A stretch of 64,000 bases of DNA from Flavobacteriales bacterium (lineage in GTDB: Bacteria; Bacteroidota; Bacteroidia; Flavobacteriales_F; PHOS-HE28), in contig JADJAA010000001.1 of assembly GCA_016704485.1 (NCBI GenBank), positions 372,001-436,000 on the forward strand, in the 5' to 3' direction. The notes below the pieces were generated by a model. The model saw only the letters and a list, made by a program, of their open reading frames with translations, made no database searches and had not been told where the DNA came from. This document shows, in pieces, positions 46,544-55,314 of this stretch (the stretch's first letter is position 1; each line of letters starts with the position of its first letter). The position numbers were made by a program, and so were the translations under genes.

Positions 46544-47893
46544 ATGAAAAACAACCTATTGAACATGACCTCCCTGAACGGAAGACACTCGAAACTGGCA
46601 GTGTTTGCGCTGATCGCATCCATCGCTATTGCACCACTTACTTCTTGTAAAAAGAAAGAAGGTTGCATGGACCCTGCCGCATTGAACTATGACCCGGATG
46701 CTGATAAGGATTGCTGCTGCGAATTCGCACCTTTAAATGGCGAACCAACGCAAACCATCAACGGGGAGACCTATTATGTTCTTACTGGATCGATCAGCAG
46801 TGACCGCACACTTACGAATGACAAGAAATGGTTGCTCTCCGGTGGCGTTTTCGTCGCGAATGGAACGACTCTTACCATACAGGAGGGTACGCGGATCTTT
46901 GCTGCGGATGATGCCACTACCCCATTCTTGAGCATCCTGCGCGGTGGAAACATCAATGCAATCGGAACCGCTTCTGCACCGATCGTGATGACCACGATCA
47001 AAACCATTACCGGCGGAGCTGACCGTGGTGCATGGGGAGGTGTGATCATCAATGGCTACGGACAGATCAACATTTGTAGCGCTGCGGATTGCACTGCCGA
47101 AGGTGAAGGTGGAACCGGCACATACGGTGGTACGGATGACTCGGACAATTCCGGAACATTGAAGTATGTGCGCGTTGAATATGCGGGTAAGATCCTTGGA
47201 ACGGATAATGAATTGAACGGCTTTTCATTCAACGCGGTTGGTAGCGGCACGGTGCTGGAACACCTTCAGGCCTACAAAGGCAGTGATGATGGTTTCGAAT
47301 TCTTCGGTGGTGCCGTGAATTTGAAATGGGCTGTTTCAACAGGCAATAGCGATGATAGTTTCGATTGGACACACGGATGGCGCGGAAAGGGCCAGTTCTG
47401 GGTTGCTCATCAGGATGCTACAACAGGAGACAACGGTATTGAAAGTGATAATTGGGAAACCGATTTCTACGTTACACCGACCAGCGATCCTGTGATCAGT
47501 AACTTCACCTTAGTAGGTGCTGATGATGGTTCACCGAACCACGGATTGCGTTTGCGTCATGGAACCAAAGGCAAACTGTGGAACGGACTCATCACCGGTT
47601 TTGCTCAAGCGATCCGTGTAGGTAGCGAGTGCGATGCATACGTAATTGATGGGTCACTCGCTGTAAAGAACACCGATCTGTTCAGCAACGTTACCAACTT
47701 CAACAATGCTGGTGCGATCGGGACCGATCCATCCATATCATTATCCGGTCCTACGTTGAACGGTTACATTGGAACTGATGCAAGCAACGCGGTTGATCCG
47801 TCCACTGTAAATGCTTGGTTCAATAGCGTAAATTTCCGCGGTGCCGTGGAAGCCAGCAACGATTGGACGGCAGGTTGGACAGTAGGGCTTTGA
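46544..47893 (+). CDS. Surface lipoprotein with right-handed beta-helix-like repeats
   Basis: 449 residues with a lipoprotein signal (LAVFALIASIAIAPLTSCKKKEGC) and a Cys-rich start (CMDPAALNYDPDADKDCCCEF). The long body has repeated strand-turn elements (LTIQEGTRIFAADD, GAWGGVIINGYGQINIC, GSGTVLEHLQAYKGSDDGFEFFGGAVNLKW, VISNFTLVGADDGSPNHGLRLRHG), typical of a parallel beta-helix. Proteins of this type are common beside CarboxypepD TonB receptors in Bacteroidota, and the pair may act in capture and uptake; this is inference from adjacency. The start could also be the ATG at 46562. Confidence 0.75.
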   Translation: MKNNLLNMTSLNGRHSKLAVFALIASIAIAPLTSCKKKEGCMDPAALNYDPDADKDCCCEFAPLNGEPTQTINGETYYVLTGSISSDRTLTNDKKWLLSGGVFVANGTTLTIQEGTRIFAADDATTPFLSILRGGNINAIGTASAPIVMTTIKTITGGADRGAWGGVIINGYGQINICSAADCTAEGEGGTGTYGGTDDSDNSGTLKYVRVEYAGKILGTDNELNGFSFNAVGSGTVLEHLQAYKGSDDGFEFFGGAVNLKWAVSTGNSDDSFDWTHGWRGKGQFWVAHQDATTGDNGIESDNWETDFYVTPTSDPVISNFTLVGADDGSPNHGLRLRHGTKGKLWNGLITGFAQAIRVGSECDAYVIDGSLAVKNTDLFSNVTNFNNAGAIGTDPSISLSGPTLNGYIGTDASNAVDPSTVNAWFNSVNFRGAVEASNDWTAGWTVGL

Positions 47894-47941
47894 CCAATAT
47901 CAAGCAGTTGCCAAGTGTTAGGTCTGCAACTTATGTTGACA

Positions 47942-47969
47942 AGAAAGGCTCCGGAAACGGGGCCTTTCT
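47942..47969. terminator. Bidirectional terminator hairpin
   Basis: AGAAAGGCTCCG pairs with CGGGGCCTTTCT (12 bp, one G-U) around GAAA, between the convergent ends of the beta-helix lipoprotein and YqaA-like genes. The T tail is weak on both strands. Confidence 0.7.
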
Positions 47970-47973
47970 ACAT

Positions 47974-48393
47974 TCAACCCGCGGCGAATAAAACCTTCAA
48001 CAGGCCCAGCAGCACCGCATACCGCGCTGCTTTACCGATCAACATCAACAGCGCAACAGGCCAGAACCGCGCACGACCTAAACCCAATGCAATGGCAATA
48101 GGATCACCGATCACAGGAGCCCAACACAGCAAGGCTGCCCAACTACCGTATTGCTCTATGCGAGTTCTCCATGCTTCTGCTTTAACGGGATCCGCGCGTA
48201 ACCATTTTGCGATGCGTTCCAGATCTCCTAAACGGCCTAGACCATAGCTACTAAGGCCACCTAACCAATTGCCCAAGCTGGCCACCAACCACAACGAAAA
48301 CATCGGCCATGACCCTAGTCCGGCCATTCCTAAGAGAACCGCCTCCGAGCTGAACGGCAATACCGTGGCTGCAAGGAACGAGGCCAAGAACAA
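47974..48393 (-). CDS. YqaA-like (DedA/SNARE-associated) membrane protein, start unclear
   Basis: About 139 residues with four hydrophobic segments. The family pattern FLASFLAATVLPFSSEAVL opens the protein, followed by LVASLGNWLGGLSSYGLGR and YGSWAALLCWAPVIGDPIAIALGL. YqaA proteins are inner-membrane proteins of unknown function in the DedA superfamily. No ATG is in frame: the conserved region is preceded by LGL codons, and a stop lies at about 48439-48441. A TTG (48393) start is used here, but a lost start through a small indel or truncation is equally possible. The 5' end abuts an inverted repeat. Confidence 0.7.
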   Translation of the reverse strand: MFLASFLAATVLPFSSEAVLLGMAGLGSWPMFSLWLVASLGNWLGGLSSYGLGRLGDLERIAKWLRADPVKAEAWRTRIEQYGSWAALLCWAPVIGDPIAIALGLGRARFWPVALLMLIGKAARYAVLLGLLKVLFAAG

Positions 48394-48714
48394 GCCGAGC
48401 AGGCCAAAGGATATCCAGGTTGAGGGGTCGATGGGGGTTTAGTTGTTGGTTGTTGGTTTTAGCTGTCTGAGCGGGGGATGACTTGCGGGAATCGTTGATT
48501 GCCCATATCTCTGATGGACAAGTTGACTTTTGGGCGTTGTGTTGGCTATACGGACAGCAGAACCAACAACTAAGAACAGACAACTTTCACGACACCCTTA
48601 TTCCTTTCTCTATGCCCGTAAAGAACGGCAGAACCCACCAATAACAAGCACCAATAGCATTTCCCACCGCTTGGCACACCATTTGAAATGTAAGCAACGT
48701 TATCATTTCTGAAC
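48394..48714. other. Intergenic region with a 13-bp inverted repeat
   Basis: TTAGTTGTTGGTT (48439-48451) and AACCAACAACTAA (48561-48573) are perfect inverted repeats about 110 bp apart. No gene was recognised inside. The promoter of the outer-membrane protein at 48715 must lie to the right. Confidence 0.6.
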
Positions 48715-49395
48715 ATGAAGATCTTCACCACTTTCATCCTTGGCCTTTTACTCTCCGGGTCTGTAACGGCCCAATTAAGCAAGCGACCGGTCACCATTGG
48801 TGGTGGCTTGGAAGTGGCCATTCCCCGAGGCGAATTCAATGATTCCTGGGGCCAACAAATGTTTGGCCTTAGCGCCAATCTTACTGTGCCCATGCGACGC
48901 TTGCCCATTGATATCGGTGGCGATTTTTCGTGGGCCCGAATGGGAAGAGAAACGAACACCGTGCCTGTGAGTGAGGACTTCCTGGATGCCACTACCGGCA
49001 CCATGGAAGTAGTTAGTAACGTGCACGGATACCACGCTTTGGCACGCCTTAAACCATTCAATGGGAAGGTGAGTCCTTATGTTGAAGGCTTGATCGGCCT
49101 CCGTCATTTTTCCACAACCACCAGCATTGAAGTGAATGGCATGGACCACGACCTTCTGCACCAACGGGATGCCAGCAATTTCGTATTCAGCCGTGGTTGG
49201 GCGGTCGGTCTTCAAGTAATGCCTACCCGGATCTTCTACATTGAGGGTCGTGTGGAAAGCCTTTCGGGTGGCAAGGTGACCTACGTTGACCCCAGCACAA
49301 TTTCAATTTCACCCAGTGGAGAGGTCAGCTACGGAACACAGCGGTCCGGCACCAATGTGGTGAACATACATTTGGGCATCGGCTTTCGATTCTAA
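48715..49395 (+). CDS. Outer-membrane beta-barrel protein
   Basis: 226 residues with a signal peptide (MKIFTTFILGLLLSGSVTAQ). Alternating strands follow: VTIGGGLEVAIPRGEF, MFGLSANLTVPMRRLPIDIGGDFSWARMG, GYHALARLKPFNGKVSPYVEGLIGLRHFS and AVGLQVMPTRIFYIEGRVESLSGGK. The end, TNVVNIHLGIGFRF, has the terminal Phe of outer-membrane barrels. It resembles small OmpA-/PorT-like barrels; no specific function. Confidence 0.8.
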   Translation: MKIFTTFILGLLLSGSVTAQLSKRPVTIGGGLEVAIPRGEFNDSWGQQMFGLSANLTVPMRRLPIDIGGDFSWARMGRETNTVPVSEDFLDATTGTMEVVSNVHGYHALARLKPFNGKVSPYVEGLIGLRHFSTTTSIEVNGMDHDLLHQRDASNFVFSRGWAVGLQVMPTRIFYIEGRVESLSGGKVTYVDPSTISISPSGEVSYGTQRSGTNVVNIHLGIGFRF

Positions 49396-49498
49396 TTATG
49401 GTTCCATACTTCAGATGCCATTGCTTTCCCAACTTCCATTGTTGGTAACCTGCGGATAACACGCACGAAAAGGCACTGGGAACGCCCACTTATTGCAG

Positions 49499-49506
49499 TA
49501 AACTTG
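49499..49506 (+). promoter_or_regulatory. Possible -7 box of purH
   Basis: TAAACTTG, close to TAnnTTTG, 35 bp before the GTG start of purH. Confidence 0.4.
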
Positions 49507-49540
49507 CGCTATGTAAGCGGGACCAGACCTGCTGCAGCTA

Positions 49541-51046
49541 GTGTTGAACGGGCAAAAACGGATCCAAAGCGCTCTAATTTCGGTGTTCCACAAAGATGGG
49601 CTTGAACCTATCGTGCGTGCATTGGATGCGCTTGGCGTGCACCTCTATTCAACTGGCGGCACTCAGGAATTCATTGAAAAGCAAGGCGTAAAGGTCACTC
49701 CCGTAGAAGACCTCACCACCTACCCGAGCATTCTGGGTGGTCGTGTGAAGACACTGCACCCGAAAGTTTTCGGAGGGATCTTGGGTCGACGGGATATGCA
49801 AAGCGATGTGGCCCAACTGGAAGAGTTCGAGATCCCGACCTTGGATCTTGTGATCGTGGACCTCTATCCCTTCGAGGAAACCGTAGCTTCAGGTGGCACC
49901 GATGAAGCGATCATTGAAAAGATCGATATCGGAGGGGTCAGTCTAATTCGCGCAGCAGCAAAGAACCACACCGATGTGTTGATCGTTCCAGCGCAAGCGC
50001 ATTACGCAGAGCTGTTGAAGATCCTTACCGATCAAAAAGGCAGCTCTACCCTTCAGCAACGCAAAACCTTCGCTGCTGCAGCCTTTGGCATTACTGCCAA
50101 ATACGATACCGCGATCCACGGCTGGTTCTCTGGTGCACGAACGACCGTGCTACGTTACGGCGAGAACCCACATCAGAAAGGCACCTTTACCGGTGACCTG
50201 GACGGAATGTTCAACCAATTGAACGGCAAGGAGCTCAGCTACAATAACCTGCTTGATCTTGATGCCGCAGTAGAGCTTATCGATGACCTGGCCACATTGC
50301 CGGGCGTTCCATTCGCGATCCTGAAGCACAACAATGCCTGCGGCGCGGCCGTAAGAAAAACGGTGAAGGAAGCATGGGATGCCGCGCTTGCCGGAGACCC
50401 TGTCAGTGCATTCGGCGGCGTGCTGATCTCTTCAACAGAGATCGATGCGGAGACCGCAAAAGCGATCGATACCATCTTCTTCGAGATCATTGCTGCACCG
50501 AGCTTTTCCACGGAGGCCTTAGCAATCCTGCGAAGCAAGAAGAACCGCATCATTCTTGAACGTAAGCCGAGCCAACGCCCAACGACCAAAATAAGGACCG
50601 CCTTGAACGGTATCCTTTCCGAAGATGCGGACACTGTTATCAGCAGTGCGGGATCCATGAAAACTGCCACGGCGAAAGCACCATCAGCCAGTGAGTTGAA
50701 CGATCTGGTCTTCGCTAATATGTTGGTGAAACATACCAAGAGCAATGCGATCGTGTTGGCCAAGAATGACCAACTGATCGCCAGTGGCACCGGACAAACC
50801 AGCCGCGTGGACGCACTTGAGCAAGCCATAGCCAAAGCTTCAAAATTCAAATTTGATCTGCAGGGTGCCGTTATGGCAAGCGACGCCTTTTTCCCTTTTC
50901 CGGACTGTGTGGAGATATCACATAAGGCCGGCATTACCGCTGTTGTGCATCCGGGTGGCAGCATCCGTGATCAGGACAGTATCGATTTCTGTAATTCCAA
51001 CGGAATGGCAATGGCCATTACCGGTAACCGTCATTTCAAACACTGA
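49541..51046 (+). CDS. purH: Bifunctional AICAR transformylase / IMP cyclohydrolase
   Basis: Carries out the last two steps of IMP synthesis. 501 residues starting at a GTG (the frame has no better ATG). The N-terminal MGS-like IMP cyclohydrolase domain (residues ~8-145: ALISVFHKDGLEPIV, STGGTQEFI, GRVKTLHPKVFGGIL) is followed by the AICAR formyltransferase domain (~150-500) with RYGENPHQKG and KHNNACGAA, which contains the folate-binding/catalytic Lys-His. Length is normal. It ends 10 bp before mreB, so the two may share transcripts. Confidence 0.95.
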   Translation: MLNGQKRIQSALISVFHKDGLEPIVRALDALGVHLYSTGGTQEFIEKQGVKVTPVEDLTTYPSILGGRVKTLHPKVFGGILGRRDMQSDVAQLEEFEIPTLDLVIVDLYPFEETVASGGTDEAIIEKIDIGGVSLIRAAAKNHTDVLIVPAQAHYAELLKILTDQKGSSTLQQRKTFAAAAFGITAKYDTAIHGWFSGARTTVLRYGENPHQKGTFTGDLDGMFNQLNGKELSYNNLLDLDAAVELIDDLATLPGVPFAILKHNNACGAAVRKTVKEAWDAALAGDPVSAFGGVLISSTEIDAETAKAIDTIFFEIIAAPSFSTEALAILRSKKNRIILERKPSQRPTTKIRTALNGILSEDADTVISSAGSMKTATAKAPSASELNDLVFANMLVKHTKSNAIVLAKNDQLIASGTGQTSRVDALEQAIAKASKFKFDLQGAVMASDAFFPFPDCVEISHKAGITAVVHPGGSIRDQDSIDFCNSNGMAMAITGNRHFKH

Positions 51047-51056
51047 ACATCCGCAC

Positions 51057-52082
51057 ATGGGTTGGTTCAATTTTTTTACTCAGGAGATCGCGATAGACCT
51101 TGGAACCGCGAACACATTGATCATTCACAATGACAAAGTGGTCGTGGACGAACCAAGCATTGTTGCCATTGATCGCACTACGGGCAAAGTGATCGCCGTG
51201 GGTAGGCAGGCCCAACAGATGCATGGCAAAACGCACGAGAACATCAAGACCATCCGGCCCTTGCGTGATGGTGTGATCGCCGACTTCAAGGCCGCCGAGG
51301 ACATGATCAAAGGGATGATCAAGATGATCTCTCCAGGCCGTCAATTGTTCACACCGAACCTGCGCATGGTGATCTGTATCCCCAGTGGCATAACCGAAGT
51401 GGAAAAGCGCGCTGTTAAGGATAGCAGTGAGCATGCCGGCGCGAAAGAAGTGTACCTGATCCACGAACCCATGGCTGCGGCGATCGGTATCGGAATTGAT
51501 GTGGAGGAACCGATGGGTAACATGATCATCGATATCGGTGGTGGTACGAGTGAGATCGCCGTGATTGCATTGGGGGGTATTGTTTGTGACAAGAATATCC
51601 GCGTGGCCGGAGATGAATTCACGCAGGATATTGAAGAGTATATGCGTCGCCAACACAACATCCTTGTGGGTGAGCGCACTGCTGAACAGATCAAGATCGA
51701 AGTTGGTGCTGCTACCACCGAGCTGGAAAATCCTCCACCTGACTATGCGGTGCGTGGCCGCGACCTGATGACCGGTATTCCGAAAGAGATCACTGTTACG
51801 TACGCGGAGATCGCGCAGGCGCTCGACAAAAGTATCAGCAAGATCGAGGAGGCCATTCTTTCAGCGTTAGAAGCAACACCACCGGAACTGAGCGCGGACA
51901 TTTATAAGACCGGGATCTACTTGGCAGGTGGCGGCGCTTTGCTGCGTGGCCTCGATAAACGGATAAGCATTAAGACCAAATTGCCGGTACATGTTAGTGA
52001 GGACCCTCTGCGCGCTGTGGCACGTGGAACCGGTATTGCACTGAAGAACATTGATCGATTCCAATTCCTGATGCGTGAGTAG
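51057..52082 (+). CDS. mreB: Rod shape-determining protein MreB
   Basis: Actin-like filament protein that guides elongation-phase peptidoglycan synthesis. 341 residues from MGWFNFFTQEIAIDLGTANTLI. Nucleotide-binding motifs are present: the phosphate-1 loop DLGTANTL, the phosphate-2 region MIIDIGGGTSEIAVIALGG (~residues 160-178) and the adenosine motif IYLAGGGALLRGLD. The ATG at 51057 is chosen by alignment; the longer ORF runs through purH. First gene of mreBCD-mrdA-rodA. Confidence 0.97.
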   Translation: MGWFNFFTQEIAIDLGTANTLIIHNDKVVVDEPSIVAIDRTTGKVIAVGRQAQQMHGKTHENIKTIRPLRDGVIADFKAAEDMIKGMIKMISPGRQLFTPNLRMVICIPSGITEVEKRAVKDSSEHAGAKEVYLIHEPMAAAIGIGIDVEEPMGNMIIDIGGGTSEIAVIALGGIVCDKNIRVAGDEFTQDIEEYMRRQHNILVGERTAEQIKIEVGAATTELENPPPDYAVRGRDLMTGIPKEITVTYAEIAQALDKSISKIEEAILSALEATPPELSADIYKTGIYLAGGGALLRGLDKRISIKTKLPVHVSEDPLRAVARGTGIALKNIDRFQFLMRE

Positions 52083-52121
52083 GATCGATGAACCCATCGC
52101 ACCTACGCATACCAGTTCTAG

Positions 52122-52952
52122 ATGCGTGATCTATTCCGTTTCCTCTTTCGCATTCGGGACACGCTATTGTTCTTGGTCCTGATCGGATTCTCCTTGACGC
52201 TGCTCTATAGCGGTAACGCGCACCACAGAGCACGCGCCATCAACTCTTCCAATGCAGTTGTAGGGGGTATCTATTCGCTGAGAAAACAGATCACGGATTA
52301 CACAGGGCTCAAAGAAGTGAATCGACGTCTAGCAGAAGAAAATGCTGACTTCCGGAATCGGATGAGTTCTTCCTATGCTTCCGTTGAGAATCGCTTCGTC
52401 CGGATCAATGACACGATCCATCGCCAACAATATCGCTATGTACCAGCTAAAGTGGTGAACAGTACATGGCACAAACCCAGCAACACCCTGACGTTGGACA
52501 AAGGGAGCAAGGACGGATTGCACGACGACATGGGCGTAATAGGACCGAATGGGATCGTTGGTGTATTGAATGATGTAAGTCCGCACTTCGCATCGGTGAT
52601 CAGCGTGCTAAGCCCGGAGATCAAGACCAGTGTGCAATTGCGCAATACCGGTCATTACGGCTTGCTCTATTGGGATACGAATGATCCACGAACAAGCTCC
52701 GTGATCGACATCCCCAAACACGCACGCGTGCAAGCCGGTGACACCGTTGAGACGCGTGGCGGTGATCGCATTTATCCTGCCGGCATCCCAGTGGGTACCG
52801 TGCTTACCGTAGTTGATGTACCGGGCATTAATTACCACAAGATCACCATACAGCTAACGGAGGATATGACACGAAGCGGATACGTTTACGTGGTTGATGA
52901 CCTTCAGCGTTTGGAGCGTGACTCTTTGCAATTGATCAACAGCATGCCATGA
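52122..52952 (+). CDS. mreC: Rod shape-determining protein MreC
   Basis: A 276-residue inner-membrane protein: an N-terminal transmembrane helix (LLFLVLIGFSLTLLYSGNAH), a coiled coil (~residues 60-95, GLKEVNRRLAEENADFRNRM), and two beta-barrel domains (VPAKVVNSTWHKPSNTLTLDKGSKDGLHDDMGVIGPNGIVG and RVQAGDTVETRGGDRIYPAGIPVGTV). It links MreB and MreD to the elongasome PBP2. It overlaps mreD by 4 nt. Confidence 0.95.
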   Translation: MRDLFRFLFRIRDTLLFLVLIGFSLTLLYSGNAHHRARAINSSNAVVGGIYSLRKQITDYTGLKEVNRRLAEENADFRNRMSSSYASVENRFVRINDTIHRQQYRYVPAKVVNSTWHKPSNTLTLDKGSKDGLHDDMGVIGPNGIVGVLNDVSPHFASVISVLSPEIKTSVQLRNTGHYGLLYWDTNDPRTSSVIDIPKHARVQAGDTVETRGGDRIYPAGIPVGTVLTVVDVPGINYHKITIQLTEDMTRSGYVYVVDDLQRLERDSLQLINSMP

Positions 52953-53473
52953 TCACGACCATCCTGGCAAATATCATCCGATTCGTACTGCTACTCCTTT
53001 TGCAGGTGTTGGTACTGGACCAGCTGGACCTGGCCAATAGTTATGTCGTACCGTATCTCTATGTACTATTCCTGTTGATGCTCCCGTTGGAACTTCCCGG
53101 ATGGGCGAGTTTGCTGATCGGTGCCGTTACGGGGCTTGCGATGGACTTTTTCAATAGTACACCCGGCATGCATACCAGTGCGTGCATCGTAATGATGTAT
53201 CTGCGGATCTCCTTATTGAAACTGATCGCACCACGTGAAGGCTACGAACACGGTATGCGCGCCACCGCTTCCCGAATGGGCTTGACGTGGTTCCTTACCT
53301 ATAGCAGCCTACTCGTGCTAGCGCATCATCTTTGGCTGTTCCTTATCGAGCTCCATAGTTTCGACCTATTCTTCGGGACATTTCTTAGGGCATTGTTGAG
53401 TGCTTTGACCACCCTTGTACTGGTCTTGTTAGCACAGTTCCTTACGTCGGTCAAGGACCGTGAACGAGGATGA
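52949..53473 (+). CDS. mreD: Rod shape-determining protein MreD
   Basis: A 174-residue membrane protein with five or six hydrophobic helices (IIRFVLLLLLQVLVLDQL, LLMLPLELPGWASLLIGAVTGLAMDFF, LTWFLTYSSLLVLAHHLWLF, LLSALTTLVLVLLAQFL). The D(F/L)F segment and the position between mreC and a PBP2 gene identify it. It overlaps both neighbours by 4 nt (ATGA). Confidence 0.9.
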   Translation: MITTILANIIRFVLLLLLQVLVLDQLDLANSYVVPYLYVLFLLMLPLELPGWASLLIGAVTGLAMDFFNSTPGMHTSACIVMMYLRISLLKLIAPREGYEHGMRATASRMGLTWFLTYSSLLVLAHHLWLFLIELHSFDLFFGTFLRALLSALTTLVLVLLAQFLTSVKDRERG

Positions 53474-55314
53474 ACACCGAATCACGCAAATATGTTCTGA
53501 TCGCAGGCGTGCTGTTCATCAGCTGCGTTTTCATTCTTCGCTTGTTCTGGATACAAGTGGTCGATGGGAAATGGCAGGCTGCCGCAGCGAACATGGCAGA
53601 ACGCAAGATGACCGTGTTCCCGTCGCGCGGATTGATCTTTGATCGGAACGAAAAACTACTTGTCGCGAACACGCCGGTCTACGACCTGATGGTGGTACCG
53701 AAAGAGGTCAAACCATTCGATACGCTTGCTTTCTGTGCAATGATCGGAGTTCCCGTTGATGATCTCCGTCTCCGGTTGGCAGAAGCCACGAAATACTCCA
53801 AATACAAGCCCAGTGTTATGGAGAAGCAGATCCCTGCCGATCAATTCGCCGCGATCAGTGTTCACCTGCACAAATACCCTGGCTTCTACGGGCAAAGTAG
53901 AACGCTGCGCACCTACCCACCACATGCCGCAGCACATTTGCTCGGCTATTTGAGCGAAGTGAACGCCCGAAAAGTTGAGGAGGATCCGTACTATAAAAGC
54001 GGTGACGTGATCGGTGTAGGTGGTCTCGAATCCTTCTACGAACCGTCTTTACGCGGAAAACGTGGTGTGAGCTATGTGCTGATGGATGTACACAATAACA
54101 TGAAGGGTTCATTCAAGGGCGGGGCATACGACACGCTTGCCGTTGAAGGTTCCGACCTCTACACCGGGATCGATCTGGATATGCAGCTTCTGGGCGAAAA
54201 GCTCATGGTGAACAAGAAAGGTAGCATAGTAGCGCTGGACCCGAAGACCGGAGAAGTGCTTTGTTTGGTCAGTAGCCCTTCCTATGATCCAGAATTACTC
54301 GTGGGCCGTGTGCGGAACACCAACTACGGTGTGTTGCAACGCGACCCGATCAAACCACTTTTCGATCGCGCATTACAGGCGCAATATCCGCCGGGTTCCA
54401 TATTCAAGATCGCACAAGCATTGATCGCTTTGGATGAGGGCGTGATCACCACGGAAACCGGATTCCCGTGCAATAAATCATTGGTTGGTTGCCACAATCA
54501 CCCCAGTGCCGGTGACATCCGACAAGCGATCCAAATGTCCTGTAACCCGTATTTCCATCAGGTATTCAAACGGATAGTGGAGCGTGGCGAAAACCCGAAC
54601 AACCGGTTCAAGGACGCAGCACTGGGCCTCGCGGAATGGGAAAAACGGATGCGCTCCTTCGGCCTAGGTTCACGACCGGCGATCGATCTACCGTCCGTAA
54701 AGGGTGGCAACATTCCCGGTCCTGCGTATTATGACCGAAAATATGGTGAGGCACGATGGGCGTTCAGTACGATCTATTCCGTTAGCATTGGTCAAGGAGA
54801 AGTGCTTGTTGCACCCTTACAAATGGCCAACCTCGCAGCCATCTTCGCAAATAAAGGATGGTATTACGACCCGCACGTGGTGCGTGCAATTGGAGACCCG
54901 GATAGTGTACAGACCCAGTACCGTGATAAGCACTATGTGGATGTGCATGCACAATGGTTCGATCATATCCAGGAAGGCATGCGACGGGTGGTGAACGAAG
55001 CCGGTGGTACGGCACGCAGGGCCCGCATCGATGGCATTACCGTTTGTGGAAAGACTGGAACGGCAGAGAATCCACACGGTCAGGATCATGCTGTATTCAT
55101 CGCATTCGCACCCATGGAAGATCCAAAGATCGCGATCGCCGTCTACGTGGAGAACTCCGGTTTCGGTGGCACATGGGCCGCTCCCATCGCAAGCTTGTTG
55201 ATGGAACAATACCTTACCGATACCATTACCCGGCCGGAAGTGGTAAAGAAGATGGAAGAGGCCGACCTGATATCCAAAGAAGCTACCTACGTGAAAAAGC
55301 CCAAACGTAAATGA
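53470..55314 (+). CDS. mrdA: Penicillin-binding protein 2
   Basis: Class B transpeptidase of the elongasome. 614 residues: one transmembrane helix (VLIAGVLFISCVFILRLFWIQV), a dimerisation domain (to ~215), and the transpeptidase domain with SxxK in PGSIFKIAQALIALDEG (the active-site Ser), SxN in MSCNPYFHQ, and KTG in VCGKTGTAENPHG. All catalytic residues are present. It crosslinks peptidoglycan in the periplasm together with the RodA polymerase encoded next. It overlaps rodA by 4 nt. Confidence 0.96.
   Translation: MNTESRKYVLIAGVLFISCVFILRLFWIQVVDGKWQAAAANMAERKMTVFPSRGLIFDRNEKLLVANTPVYDLMVVPKEVKPFDTLAFCAMIGVPVDDLRLRLAEATKYSKYKPSVMEKQIPADQFAAISVHLHKYPGFYGQSRTLRTYPPHAAAHLLGYLSEVNARKVEEDPYYKSGDVIGVGGLESFYEPSLRGKRGVSYVLMDVHNNMKGSFKGGAYDTLAVEGSDLYTGIDLDMQLLGEKLMVNKKGSIVALDPKTGEVLCLVSSPSYDPELLVGRVRNTNYGVLQRDPIKPLFDRALQAQYPPGSIFKIAQALIALDEGVITTETGFPCNKSLVGCHNHPSAGDIRQAIQMSCNPYFHQVFKRIVERGENPNNRFKDAALGLAEWEKRMRSFGLGSRPAIDLPSVKGGNIPGPAYYDRKYGEARWAFSTIYSVSIGQGEVLVAPLQMANLAAIFANKGWYYDPHVVRAIGDPDSVQTQYRDKHYVDVHAQWFDHIQEGMRRVVNEAGGTARRARIDGITVCGKTGTAENPHGQDHAVFIAFAPMEDPKIAIAVYVENSGFGGTWAAPIASLLMEQYLTDTITRPEVVKKMEEADLISKEATYVKKPKRK

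Noticed and set aside
50239..50964. 241-codon minus-strand ORF inside purH
   Set aside because: Antisense to a clear purH domain; no promoter or homology signal.
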